A stretch of 64,000 nucleotides of DNA from Arabidopsis thaliana (Eukaryota > Streptophyta > Magnoliopsida > Brassicales > Brassicaceae). Shown here in pieces: positions 1-11,443 of this stretch; position 1 is the stretch's first letter, and every line of letters begins with the position of its first letter. A program made the translations under genes and the position numbers. The DNA lies in contig NC_003074.8 in the NCBI RefSeq assembly GCF_000001735.4, forward strand, positions 6,696,101-6,760,100. The letters are read 5' to 3'. Below the pieces are notes generated by a model. The model ran no database searches. It was not told where the DNA came from and saw nothing but the letters and a program-made list of their open reading frames with translations.

Positions 1-294
1 ACTAAAGGCTATGGCCACCCATCTACCAAACCGACCCTACTTGGGCTTTCTGTGTTTGTTGTAACCTTTGTCTCACTTCTCTCAACTTTTTGACTCAAAT
101 GATTTACTTTATACAAATGACAAAACTCTAATCTAACCATGTTCCGGTTCGCAAAGAACCAACGAAAACAAAATCTATTTTACTTGTATAGTAGTCACCT
201 AAAATACACATACAAAAAGAAAATGCATTTATTCAATAAGGGGTACTTACAAATATCAACCATGTATATCATTTTAAAAACAACTTTGTTTTAG
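1..294. other. Window edge and 3' flank of At3g19320
   Basis: AT-rich sequence downstream of the minus-strand LRR gene. It probably holds that gene's 3' UTR. I see no coding frame of its own. Confidence 0.5.
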
Positions 295-1973
295 CTAGAG
301 ATTCCGAATCCGGTCTGGGTTAAGAGCATTGTAAGATACCGGTGGCGAAGCCTGACCGTCTGATCCTTCTTGATCCGGTTTAATCCGGTGGGGATCTTTG
401 CCACAAGGGAGATAAAAGAAAGACTTAAAGTTAGGACAACTCTGTTTCCGCAAGAAAAACTTGGCGCATTCCCATGGTGTTCTTTGATTCGTAAGATCTA
501 GAATACAATTCATACCCACATCAAGAATCTTCCTCTTGATGAGTGTTCGACATTTTGGACCGACCTGTGTGAAGTAATTGTACGAGAGAGAAAGGTTCTT
601 GAGGGCTGAGAGCTCGCAGACAATCTCCGGTATAGTACCGTAGAAATTGTTTCTAGCCAAATTCAGCTGCTCCATCTTCTTTAGGCATCCGAAAGAGTAC
701 GGAATCGGACCGGTTAACTGGTTTAACTCAACATCGAAAACCGTAGCTCGGTTAAGGTTCCCAATTTGGTACGGTAAGCAACCAGTTAACTTGTTATTCA
801 AGAAAAGGACTTCTTGTAGGGACTTGATGTCACCAATGCTTCCCGGAATAGGACCTGTGAATCTGCATCACATCACATGTAATTCCCCCCAAAAAAATAA
901 CTTTAGAACCTTAAAAATACAAGATACAATTCACAAATATCTCGTGACATCATAATACCAAACTTGAAATAAAAACAGAGTAAATAACTCTGTAATTTGA
1001 AACAGAGTAAATAATTCCCTGATAACAAAACGAGAATGAAAGTGTGGAGCTTTTGAGACCTGTTATTAGCGAATGTGAGGTAAAGAGCGGTGATCGATCC
1101 AAGATTTTCAGGGAGTCTCTGAACAAGATTGTTGTTGTTGATGAACAATACGTCGAGGTCTAGATTGAAAACCTGAGGAGGGACAGAACCGGAGAAAGAA
1201 TTGAATCTGAGATCGAGAAACGTGAGGTTCGTTGCTTTTAACACAGAGCTTGGGAACTCTCCAGAGAGCTTATTGTTGCTGAGATCAAGCTCGAAAAGGT
1301 ACTTCAATTTGCTGAAGTTTGGAACAGAGCCCACAAAATTGTTACTGTTTGCGTGAAAGATGGTGACTTCTTCTAACTTGTTGAGGAAGTTATCTAGCCG
1401 GAGTTTCTTGCCACCCAAGTTAAAATTGTTGAACTGAATGCTGGCAAGTGCGAGGTCGTTTGTTCCCGGTAACTTGGCGCACTCGAGTCCTATGTATTTG
1501 TCCTGAGCGCAAATGTCGGTGCCTACCCATGTTTTAAGTATGCTCTTTGGATCATCTTCGATTAGCGTCTGGAAATTCTTGATGACTGGATAAACTTTCT
1601 TTATTAATGGGCTTGAGAAATGTAGCGGCGGTGGCGGTGGAGGAGGAAGTGGCCGTGGTGGCGGTGGTGATGGTGTTATATAATGATGATAAGGAGGGGG
1701 AGGATAGTGTTCAGGCTCCGGAGATGGGGATGGAGGAGGGAGTGACTGTGGTGGCGGCGGGGGTGGTGGCGTTTGAGGAGGAGGAGGCAGCGGAAGATAG
1801 TCTTCTGGCTCCGGAGATGGCGCAGGAGAATTGTAATTGGTGCTATCACTGCCACCGCCGATGATGATTTCGAGAGATTTTCTGTAGGTGTTGTGGTTGT
1901 TTCCGGTGGCTAGAATTGAAAGAAAGTGAACAGACAGAATCAAGAAAATGGAAGGATAATAATTTGGGGCCAT
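295..1973 (-). CDS. At3g19320: Secreted proline-rich leucine-rich-repeat protein
   Basis: Two coding exons, complement of 295–862 and 1060–1973, joined AG|A across a GT–AG intron, give 493 aa. The start at 1973 is the first in-frame ATG and lies about 50 bp downstream of a TATATG at 2021–2026 (minus strand). Residues 1–24 form a signal peptide. Residues about 48–118 are proline-rich, with runs of PPPPPP and SPSPEPE. From about 160 to 410 there is an LRR region of the plant extracellular type (NNKLSG, NNKLTG, LTGPIP, LDLSNN), followed by a Cys-containing C-terminal cap and a short polar tail. In LRX/PEX extensins the proline-rich part follows the LRRs; here it precedes them. A cell-wall location is inferred from the signal peptide and composition; no ligand is known to me. 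Upstream of the start there is no regulatory element beyond the TATA-like site. Confidence 0.9.
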
Positions 1974-2379
1974 TGCTGATAGATTGATGAGAGCCTTGAG
2001 GATTGGCTTAGGCAGAGCTACATATAGAGAAAGTGACTGAAAATGATGAGAAGTCAATGCACATGTCTTCTTGTGGGCTGGTTTTAGGTTACAACTTACA
2101 ATGCAATTAGCTAAATTTACATTTGAATTATTGGTAAGAAAAAATATTAATTAAGATCTTCATATTATAATGCCAAAGGGTGGTTGGATACATGTGTAGC
2201 TATAGCTTCGTTGGTGTATGATTTTTTTCCGTCAACGGCTTCCACGAAAAATCTTGGTAATAGAAAAAGAGTAACATAAATTCTTTAGTGTGTGATTAGC
2301 AAAAAATAATAACCAATTAGTATTTGCAACAAACTATTTTCTAATAGAATCTGATCAAGGACTCTACCATAGATTTTGG
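1974..2379. other. Spacer: promoter of At3g19320
   Basis: AT-rich spacer between the divergent LRR gene and the PABP pseudogene. A TATATG on the minus strand (2021–2026) is the likely core promoter. Nothing else is recognised. Confidence 0.4.
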
Positions 2380-3115
2380 TGCTTTGGATCCATTCTTAGA
2401 GTCAAAGGAGCGAATGCCTCTGGTGAGTCAAAGGGCATTGGCTTTGTACAGTACAACACTGAAGAATCAGCTCACAAAGCCATAGAACATATGAAACGAA
2501 TGTTTCTTAACGATAGGAAAGTATATACGTTGGACCTTTTCTTCAGAGAGATTTCCAAGCGAAAAGGAGATTTAATTTCACGGATATTTATGTCAAGAAT
2601 CTCTCCAAGTCCTTGACTGATAAAGATCTGAACACAATTTTTCAAGAGTTTGGACCAACGAAAAGTTGGTGTGATCATTAGGGATGGTTTTGGATTTGTC
2701 AATTTTAAGAATCCAGAGGATGCAGAGAAAGCTGTTGATGCTTTAAACGGAAAGAAGTTTGAGGACAAGGAGTGGATTCTTACAAAATCGAAAAAGAAGT
2801 ATCAGAGTGAATCTGAAGTGAAGCGAGGTTTGAAACAGGCTATCAAAAACAGATCACAGGGTTCGAGTAACTTGTGTGTTAAGAAATTGGATACACGAGT
2901 AACAGATGAGAGCCTCAAAGACATTTTTTCTTCCTATGGAACTATAACATCATGCAAGGTTTGAAACTCTATACACAGAAAAATTTGAGGTCGTTGTTGG
3001 ATTCAAGATTTTTACATTTTTGAATGTAAACAGGTCACTCATGAGCGACAATAGTGGAGTAAGTCAAAGATCAGGCTTTGTTTCATTTTTGAAGCCAGAG
3101 GGCGGACGCTTTTAA
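2380..3115 (+). pseudogene. Poly(A)-binding protein pseudogene (RRM2 end, RRM3, RRM4 start)
   Basis: Conceptual translation in shifting frames follows the plant PABP order. First comes the end of RRM2 (SKGIGFVQYNTEESAHKAI, about 2413–2483), then RRM3 with its RNP motifs (NVYVKNLSKSLTD-like, DGFGFVNFKNPEDAEKAVDALNGK, about 2580–2760). The linker follows, then the start of RRM4 (SSNLCVKKLDTRVTDESLKD, then GTITSCKV, to 2958). A GT–AG intron-like segment at 2959–3032 is kept, after which RRM4 resumes (DNSGVSQRSGFVSF) one base out of frame and ends in a stop. There are at least three frameshifts or stops (near 2575, 2670 and 3040), and there is no RRM1 and no PABC. The kept intron argues for duplication or rearrangement of a genomic copy, not retroposition. 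RNA-binding function is very unlikely. Confidence 0.85.
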
Positions 3116-3322
3116 AGTTGTCAGTGATACCCTATGGGTTTCTCAAAAAAAAAAAAAAGTATTTTAATAAGAGAGTATAAAAGACTAAACTAAAAAGTAA
3201 AAAGAAAAAGAATTAAGACATTGAATTGAGTAGCAAGTTAGAACTAAATTAAGCCCCAAAACTGATCAGCTGTTATGTATGATTCAGTAGCTTTCCATTG
3301 ATGAATCAAGTTCATCTTCTAG

Positions 3323-4577
3323 ATGCGGAACTGTCTTTCCTTCAACCCAGCCTCTCCGGAGGCCTCTCTCGGCGACGACCCTCTTCCCCATCCGTCCTTA
3401 GGTATGCATTTTTTGACACTCCGATACTGCCCACCACGTGTTTGTTAAAATGCCTTAGTGAGGTGTCCACCACGTGTTTGTTGAAATGTCTAACTGAGTT
3501 CATCTTTGGCTCTGTTGTACAGAGAGTGGTGTGGCCTCCACTTCCAGAAACGACGCTTCTATTTCGTCTCCCACGTTTAACCTCAGCCGCGAGTTGGCTC
3601 ACGCTTTTCAAACCCCTTCATACCACGACGTACGTTCACGGGTTCACGTGGTTGTTGACCTTACACAAATTCATCATCGGCTCATCCAACCAGACATTGA
3701 GCTGCTTCTTTCTCAAGTGCTCCAACCAAATAAAGAATGTGTTCAAGAAGCTATTAGACACGTCAAGCAAACTACACTTACTAATCTCGTTTCTACTTAC
3801 TTCCAACACAGCGAAGACGCTACCCGCCTTTGCTTAAATCTTTACCAAAACGTACACAGTGCTCGCCACCACCTCTACACGCCCCTTTTAGACCTCTTCA
3901 ACATCTTTCCCGGTGATTCACTCCCCGCCATTGACGAGTCCCTATGTGACCTGGCATTCGACGTTTTTCTTAAGCTCGACACGTTTGAAAACCCTTTCTC
4001 ATCTCCTGAATCTTACAGCTTTCGAGACACCCAATTATGCTTCTCCCAGCTGAAGCATAATCTGGACAGACGTCTTCGCAAGTCTAGGTCACGGGTCCGC
4101 CTCATCCACCATGCCACAGCTGGTTCTTCCTTATGTCTTGTTGCTGCTGTTGTTGCGGTTGCTGCTTCTGCAGTTGTTATTGCCTCTCATGCACTTCCCA
4201 TCCTTCTTGTTGTTGCAGGTCCCTTGTGCAGTCCTTACCTCCCTCACAGTTTCAAGAGAAAGGAGTTAACTAACATTTGTCAGCTCAATGCTGCTTCCAA
4301 GGGTACTTTTGTGCTCAACAAAGATCTTGATACCATTGACCGTCTTGTCTCCCGTTTGCACACTGGAATTGAATACGACAAGTTTTTAATTCGACTTGGA
4401 TTAGAGAGGGGGAGGGACGTGCATTCAATTCAAGAGATTCTGAAACTGCTTCGCAAGAGCCACCTCCCCCTCACCCATCAACTCAAGGATCTTGAGGATC
4501 ATATTTGCCTTTGGTTCACTAACGTTAACAAAGCTAGATCGTTGCTCCTAACAGAGATTCATCTTCCTCGACCGTAA
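3323..4577 (+). CDS. At3g19330: UPF0496 (DUF677) protein
   Basis: Model: exon 3323–3401 and exon 3523–4577 (intron 3402–3522, GT–AG, phase 1), 377 aa. The downstream frame up to 3523 has no ATG near its beginning, which is why the short first exon starting at 3323 is chosen; it encodes [15 protein letters not shown]. An ATG at 3301 in another frame overlaps this start and would act as an upstream ORF if transcribed. The protein matches the DUF677/UPF0496 layout: helical N-terminal half, a central hydrophobic stretch (about residues 230–265, rich in Ala/Val/Leu, possibly membrane-associated), then a conserved helical region with [11 protein letters not shown] and [18 protein letters not shown]. 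No catalytic motif is visible and the function is unknown. The exact 5' exon is the weak point of this model. Confidence 0.8.
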
Positions 4578-5286
4578 GCTCCTCAAACCTTTTTGTATCA
4601 GTTTTTCCCAAGGCTTGCTAGTTGGTTCATTACCTAACTTTTATGCCGGGCAGCAGCCATGTTATTCTGTAGATAGAACAAATTACTGCCATCTCGAGTA
4701 AAAAACCAATCAAGATTACAAGGTTAGTGGTTATTGCAAAATCATTAAATCATATGAATCTGTATAATTGGACACATCGGTGTTTCTTGTTTGCTTGTTG
4801 ACCTGATGTTGCTAGAGTCCAACTACATAAGCCTTTGTTTCAATCTGATGAAGTTAATGCTTATTGTCTTAATTGGACGGTAGGTCTTGTGTGTTCTCTG
4901 TTAGACCGTGAGCTTGGTTGCAGTTTTTTGGTTATTTGGGATATTTGACCTCATTTGTCTATCCATTTTTTTGGCTCTTAACAGTATCCTGAGCTTATGA
5001 GAGAGGACTACAGGACCGAGGTGAAAATACATGGACGTTGAGCTCTGTAGATGGGAATAGAAACTTTTTTATGGTCATCCTTAAAAATTGGGCATGGACT
5101 TGCCTGCCTTAAGCAGTAGTAGTTCGATATTGGATGTTGTATTGGTTCATATCATCATATCGGACAATTCTGTTGGTGAATGAATTTGTTGCACTTGTAT
5201 TTAGTAACAACCCACACAGTAACTTAAAGTTGTATTGAAATCAAATTAACGAAGAAAACAAATGCTGAAAATAAGAGAAGGTGAAT
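4578..5286. other. Convergent spacer between At3g19330 and At3g19340
   Basis: Holds the 3' UTRs of the two convergent genes. No coding frame or repeat recognised. Confidence 0.4.
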
Positions 5287-7971
5287 TCAAGAAGGTGTGA
5301 CGCCCTGTTTGGCCTTGAGGACAAGCTCCTCCGTGGTAGTCCCTATAATCTCGTTGGCTCGCTTCAGCCCCATGCAGTAGTACCTTCCAATAGTGTCCCG
5401 AGCAACTATCCCCAACTTCTCTAGCTTCTGGACTGCATCTTCTACATCAAAGTTACACCTCGCACCAAACTCTTCCTTTATCAGTTCCTCGCACCTCAAA
5501 TCCAGATCCTATTTACCACACATTCAAACCAACTCAAGTTAGCACTCATTGATGATGATACACCATATAAAGAGTAAATTTAGGTGTATGTACCTCCAAG
5601 GTAGCTTTCCCCTGCTCCATTAGTATGTAGAAGCAAATCATTACCTCTTTTACCTGTGCATTACAATCCAAGTAAGCTTTTTGTTTCTATTGTATTACAA
5701 TGTATTCATGCGGGAACTTACTTCTTGCTGAATCACATCATCACACAAATGTAGTAGCGTTCCCCTCCCGCTGTCTAGTTGTTTATCATACATTGACTGA
5801 GTTATCAAGTTCTGATACGTAGCCATGTTCTGCTGGAACCTGAAGGAATACAATTTTCGAATAAGAAGCTGTTCGCTTAACAAAGAAGAATGAAAACAAG
5901 GAAAGGCAAAAAGAAAAGCACTTAACGTGAAGTATGTTTTCGCACAATAACCAAGCACTGTGGAGAGAATGGCAATAATTACCCATGGATCTGATTTAGG
6001 CATCTCAACCGAAGTAAGCACCGCTACCTGTACAAAAAGTCATATGATAACCAAGAAAGACATGTAAACATGAACTGCAACAAAAGAAAAGAATCTGCCA
6101 AGAAGACCAACCAGACCAACTACTGCAGATATTAGAAATTTGACCCAATCCATTGGAGTCAGTCCAGGGTTTCTTTTCTCAGGCTGCACAAGACATTAAT
6201 GTTATTGCAGCTAGTTTGCAATTTTCGCTACAAAATCCAGCGATGCAAAAGGAAAGAAGACAAGAACAGAAACTTACAAGCACAATCTCCATGTCAGCCA
6301 TAGGAATGTTTTTGAAATGCTTAACGTAGATTCCTCGTTCTAGATTTGTTTTAGAGCTAGCTCGTCTGCAACATCATAAACCACAAGCTTGAACCACAAG
6401 TTCACAAAGTTACAAACAAATAGCTGAAACAAGACATACATATACCTTACCTATAAACAACAATCATTCTATCGAATGTAGGCTCCTGTATTGTGAGCTT
6501 GCTCAAAAAACTCTTAAAGCTGAATCCATCAACACAAATGCCATTATCATCATATATATGTACAGAATGGCAAAAGTTTGGGTTGAAAGCAAATCATAAC
6601 ATGCGAGGGATACTGATGATAACCTCAGCTTTGAATTCTCAAGGCGAATACGCTCCACATACAATTCATCATTATCTGTGTCAGGGTTTGGCTCATCATC
6701 TTTTTTGGGATCTTTCTTGTTAAGACTGCTTGACCTTTTGGCGCGTAATTTCTCTAACCTGTGATCTAAATGTGTTAAGACCCAACATGTAATCAAATGC
6801 CTAACTTTTTTTACTTGTATTGAACTTTAAGAAAGACTAGACTGGGAAACGTGTTCTAACCTGGTGATTCTCATGAGAAAGGACCAAAAACGTGAAATGA
6901 TCACATCCAATTTCTCCATGAAAAAATAATCTGTGGTTTTATCCAATCCAATACCACGTCTGAAGATGACATACTATATAAGAAAAAGGGTAAATACTAT
7001 ATCAACACATGTCGCTACATGACCATCAAGAAAGTCTTTAGGAAACTATAATCTTGAAATGCTCATCTACAGACAAACTAAAAACTGTACCTTATCAGAA
7101 AAATCTGGAATATTTTCATGTGGATGCTCCTCAAAATACCTCTTGAGCAGCTTCTTGTCAAGCTTCATCCACCAAAAGCAAGAAAACTATTTTATAAGAA
7201 TCCCGGCAACACACAAGCATTAGTGAAAGTTTGTTTAAACAAACCTTAGACTCATCAACTTTGATGGGAAGATTGAGAAGATACTGCCCAGAGTGTGCAA
7301 CTTCCATCTCTTCATTACTTGTTATTTTAAAGTTGCTCTTCTCCATAACCTTTATAAGCGGGGGGAAAAAGAGGCACATTTCAAGAACAATGACATAGAT
7401 AAATATAAGGGAGGAGATAATATCCTAATCAAAGAGAGTAACCTGAAACAAGTAAGCTAGGAAATTTTGTTCAAGGACATCAATCTCTTGAGAAGTTAAG
7501 TTCTGCTGCTGGATTTTCTGAGCACCGTGTACAGGATCAAACAGAGAGTATAGTTGCTGGAAATTCAAAAGCGCATGATAAATGAGAAAGCAAAGCAAAA
7601 CAAGTTTGTAAAAGAGAGATTTTAAAAAGGAAAGAGGTTAGAGACCATGAGATCTTCAAATTGAAGAAGATACCAAGCTCGAACAGTGTACTCAATTCTC
7701 TTACATAGCTTAAGGAACTCTTGTCTATCATTGCTATGTTCTGCAAAAACACAATTTATCCGACCAAATTTGTAACCAAACAGAGAAAGGGCCAACGATT
7801 GTGAAAAAAGCAAAATTTGGGATTTGGGTTCAAAACCCGAGAACAGGGAAGAAGAAATTGGAGAAACTGACCAATGAGATTAGCCAAGGTCATGATGAGT
7901 TTAGGTTTGAGGATAGGGATGACCGATTCGGGCTCAAGACGAATCACTTCCTTATTGTGTTGTTCCGCCAT
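5287..7971 (-). CDS. At3g19340: DUF3754 family membrane protein
   Basis: Fourteen coding exons on the minus strand: 7872–7971, 7646–7740, 7443–7556, 7245–7349, 7091–7162, 6861–6973, 6624–6758, 6451–6519, 6278–6365, 6112–6183, 5927–6027, 5722–5839, 5594–5653, 5287–5508. They sum to 487 aa with all phases consistent. It starts [17 protein letters not shown]. Residues 210–240 form an acidic/basic low-complexity insert ([17 protein letters not shown]). Two hydrophobic segments follow ([15 protein letters not shown], then [19 protein letters not shown]) separated by a short loop; these are the DUF3754 transmembrane pair. The soluble C-terminal part ends [15 protein letters not shown]. No protease or other catalytic motif is evident, so database labels such as 'aminopeptidase' are not supported by what I see. 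The 5' leader carries a (GAA)n tract, CTT-rich on the sense strand. Confidence 0.93.
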
Positions 7972-8014
7972 TTCAAAAGGATCGAATTTTTGGGAAATCA
8001 GAAACAAAGGAGGA

Positions 8015-8044
8015 AGAAGAAAGAAGAAGAAGAAGAAGAAGAAG
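8015..8044. repeat. GAA microsatellite in 5' leader of At3g19340
   Basis: Run of GAA/AAG triplets, read as CTT on the transcribed minus strand, about 45–75 bp upstream of the start codon. CT-rich leaders are common in plants; length polymorphism is likely. Confidence 0.8.
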
Positions 8045-8060
8045 CGTAACGGACCCTGAG

Positions 8061-9341
8061 GAGGAACAAAACTGAAGCGTTCCAATGAGTTAATGTCGTT
8101 GAACTCGACCAACGAATCATCAGCCCAATGCTTTTTTCTATTTCTTGCTTCTTCTCCTTTTTTTTATTATAAATAATAATAATAATCAAATAATGTGATT
8201 TTTATTCTTTATGTTATGTCTTAAGTCTAATCTTCTGGTTGATCCTCCAATCATTGTATAACATAAGCTTCCTATATCATAATACATCAGCCTCTGTTTC
8301 TCTTAAAAAAAAATCATGTAGAGAGTACTTAAACAAATTCCTTGCCGACATTCAAAAGAAGAATAATTTCAGACCAATACCAATGTTGTGACTTGTAGTA
8401 ATGTTAAAAGACCAACAAGGTAGGTAGGTCCTCTCACTTATTCAATCTCCCACAATATTATTATCTCTCTCATATAGCCAAAACCCAAACAGTGCTTCTG
8501 TCTCTCGTGTGTTTCCTATTTCGTTTATATGGGCTATATAAATTAGGCCCATGACATTATATGGGCTTTCACATCCAACTAAATGGATTATGGATTCATA
8601 GCGCGTGTGTTCACTGTCTCCTTTTAAACGCGTGGTTAGATCAAAGTCTCTCAGATTTCTTACCTTCTCTTTTAAAAATGCAAAAGATTTCTTACCTTTT
8701 CTTTTTTTGTGCAAAAGATTTCTTACCTTACAAAATTAAAATAGATACAGAGAATGTTGACTTGGTGAGGATGGAGGACACGTGTCAGTTTTTGATTGAG
8801 TAAGCTATTACTCTCCTAGATTTCTTTCTATTCCAATGTATAAATTTGTAACAAACATTGGATTTTGTCAAAAGTACCACATTTTCGATTTTTGTATATT
8901 GTAAATTGTGAAATTTTCAATATTTTTATTTTAAAAATCTAATTTTAAAATTCATGCACATTAGTTTGTCCCAAAAAAATAAAAAATAAAAGCTCATGCA
9001 TTATAAGCCAATCACACTACCTTGTAATGTTAATTCTAAGAGTTAGATAATTTTGTTATTTGTAGATATACAAAACAAATGATTAAAAATACATTTAGTA
9101 AATTTTGCATTGTTCAACATACGTGCTAACATATAGCCATTGTTTTTCGACAAATCTAAAACCAAAATTTTATACTATTTACATAGAAAAAAAAAATAGG
9201 CATACGGTGTTATATCATTTTTGTTTTAGCTATATTATAGCGCGTGGTTCACACACATGATCTAAAGAGCGTGTTGAATCCCCAATTATTAAAAAGAAAG
9301 AATATTGGCATTTACCTAGATATTTTGTTTTGGTTTTGTTA
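8061..9341. other. Bidirectional spacer between At3g19340 and MPC
   Basis: AT-rich spacer holding two divergent promoters. Short frames on both strands (for example 8442–8714 minus) resemble no family I know. Upstream MPC control elements should lie here, but I cannot point to a specific imprinting element. Confidence 0.4.
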
Positions 9342-9347
9342 TATATA
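9342..9347 (+). promoter_or_regulatory. TATA box of MPC
   Basis: TATATA 84 bp upstream of the MPC start codon, inside an AT-rich stretch but at a fitting distance for a short leader. Confidence 0.5.
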
Positions 9348-9425
9348 GCACATGAAATCTTATTCATCAAAACACTAAATTTTGTTTCTTCTCTCAAATA
9401 TATCGTCGTCTTCATTGCTTAAGTC

Positions 9426-9829
9426 ATGAATCGTTTATGCTTTTTTAACAAAGTTGTAAAAGTTGCCCGTGGTGATTCACCTCCTTTTGATCTTGCTTCT
9501 TTACCTCCCAAAGAACAACGAGATGTAAAATTGATTTTGCTTACTTTAAGATTGCAGCTACTTACAAATATAGTTTATGTTATCTTTATATGACCTAAAT
9601 TTCTCTTTTTTTGTAGTTGATTGGTGAAACTTTGTTCTTTATGGTGGAAGAACTTGAGCCACAGTTTGCACCAAAAATCACAGGAATGATTCTTGAATTG
9701 GACCAAGACAAGGTCCTTCATCTGCTGGTAACACCTAAAGCCTTCAAAGAAATGGTCAAAGAGGCAATGGAGGTCCTAGCGCACTCCTTTCTGCAACAGA
9801 TGAAAATTGCTAGGGGAAAAAGATGTTAG
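9426..9829 (+). CDS. MPC: MPC: free C-terminal (PABC/MLLE) domain of a poly(A)-binding protein
   Basis: Two exons, 9426–9524 and 9617–9829 (GT–AG, phase 0), encode 103 aa. The N-terminus [17 protein letters not shown] has no RRM. Residues about 25–95 match the PABC (MLLE) domain of plant PABPs: [11 protein letters not shown], then [33 protein letters not shown] and EAMEVL. The KITGMILE segment corresponds to the peptide-binding KxTGMLLE core, so binding to PAM2-motif proteins is the expected activity. There is no RNA-binding part, so the protein could compete with full-length PABPs for partners. I recall this locus as MATERNALLY EXPRESSED PAB C-TERMINAL, an imprinted endosperm gene. An RRM-only PABP relic lies 6.3 kb upstream on the same strand. 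Confidence 0.93.
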
Positions 9830-11100
9830 CAAGTTCCTACCTTCCATGCTCCCCGCTAAACTTTGAAATGTTTGTTTGGTTTTTGTTCATTAATATGAGC
9901 AACAAAATGTGGCTTTAAGTTGAGTTTTAAATCTTTGTTTTCATTTAAAAAAAAAAAAATCATATGTTAGTGTATCCAAATGTTTTAAGACAATAATAAA
10001 AATAAAATAAGTTCTGCTTCGTCCAAATAATTACTAGAGTGGTTATAACTGATGTTTTAGTTAAGTTGAATTTTTAATTTGTAAACAATGTATCCCTTAG
10101 TAATATCTAAACTTCTTTCTTTCATATTTAATCTTACTTATATTAAAATATATATATATATATTTATATTCTATTAAATAAGAAAAAAATATATATACAT
10201 ATATATAATAGTAATAATTTATGTTGATTTCAACTATATCGATAATGTAAAGCATGACTAAACACTAAATAAATGATATTTTTAGTAGCCCGTAAGATAT
10301 TTTTATTATCATGTATTCAAAAAGTTTTAATCCAAACATATTTATTTAAATATTTAGATTTATTTTACTTTGTATGATGTAAGTAGATAATGTTTAGTTT
10401 TTATTTTACTTTGTATGATGTAAGTAGATAATATTTAGTTTTTACCAACCAATCTTTTTAGTTGCTAGTTTTTTACCAACCATATATACCCTCTATCCTT
10501 TTTGTATTTATATCTTTTAGGATAAAAGGCTAATAATAGTTTGATTTACTTTGTTAACATATCTATCATATACATCAAGTGTTGCTTCAAAACATAAAAC
10601 CAAGACATGGAATTTTATAATTTATACTAGTATTCTCGTTGTATCATAACTTATATTTAAATTTGTGTTTGTTGTAAACAATCGAAAAGCATATAGAATT
10701 CGTATATATTTTATAATAATAAAGAAAAGGAAAAAACAAAATCGAGACAAATGAATAATAATCATGAAAAAATGTTTTTCATATGTTCTTATATATTTTC
10801 AATTTGATAAATACCGAATAAATGTTTCAAAGTAATTTGACTTTTTAAGTCAAATAAAATCTCTAAATTATAACAGTGAATCACAATAGACCAAATCAAT
10901 CATAGCAAATAGATATGATTTATGAAAAAATGAGAACCTAAGTTTTAATGTTATACGATATAATTAGATAATTTAAAATATATGCATAATATACATATAC
11001 TATTATTTTTATTTAATGTGTTGAAGGATACAAAATTATTAAAACCATAGCGATTACGTAATTTATTCACTATTCATCAGTTTCTTAATCCAAAAGAAAA
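9830..11100. other. AT-rich spacer between MPC and C3H39
   Basis: Very AT-rich, with a TA-rich tract around 10147–10210 and one tandem duplication (10361–10442). No coding frame or TE protein fragment recognised. Confidence 0.5.
10361..10442. repeat. 41-bp tandem duplication
   Basis: Two adjacent copies, 10361–10401 and 10402–10442, nearly identical (core TTTGTATGATGTAAGTAG). Intergenic and AT-rich, probably replication slippage. Confidence 0.85.
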
Positions 11101-11142
11101 AAAAGAAGAAGATAAAGAGGTATTTATATATCAGATGTTCAA

Positions 11143-11151
11143 AAACCCTAA
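11143..11151 (+). promoter_or_regulatory. telo-box upstream of C3H39
   Basis: AAACCCTAA in the 5' leader region of C3H39, a motif common near the start sites of housekeeping plant genes. An intron at 11197–11441 (GT–AG) splits the 5' UTR and ends 2 bp before the start codon. Confidence 0.6.
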
Positions 11152-11443
11152 ATCGCGTTTCTTCTCTCAAATCTGCCGCCGCCATCATTGATCCAGGTAT
11201 TGCTCTAACCTTGACTCTTCACGTCATTCGCATATTACTCTCCTCCTCGCTGATCCATTCGAATTCTGCACTCAAATCGTGTTTTTGTACATCATAGTTT
11301 CAAGCATTATGATTCTCTCTAGCCAATGACTTTTCTTGCGATTGAATCCTTTTGCAGTCTCGTTATCAAAAGTTGAAGAATTTAGTTTAGTTTGGTTGTG
11401 TAGATAAGATTTGTAATCGCAAAATTCGATCTTTGTTACAGTT

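Noticed and set aside
8442-8714. 90-codon minus frame between At3g19340 and MPC
   Set aside because: No homology recognised and it lies in the divergent promoter region.
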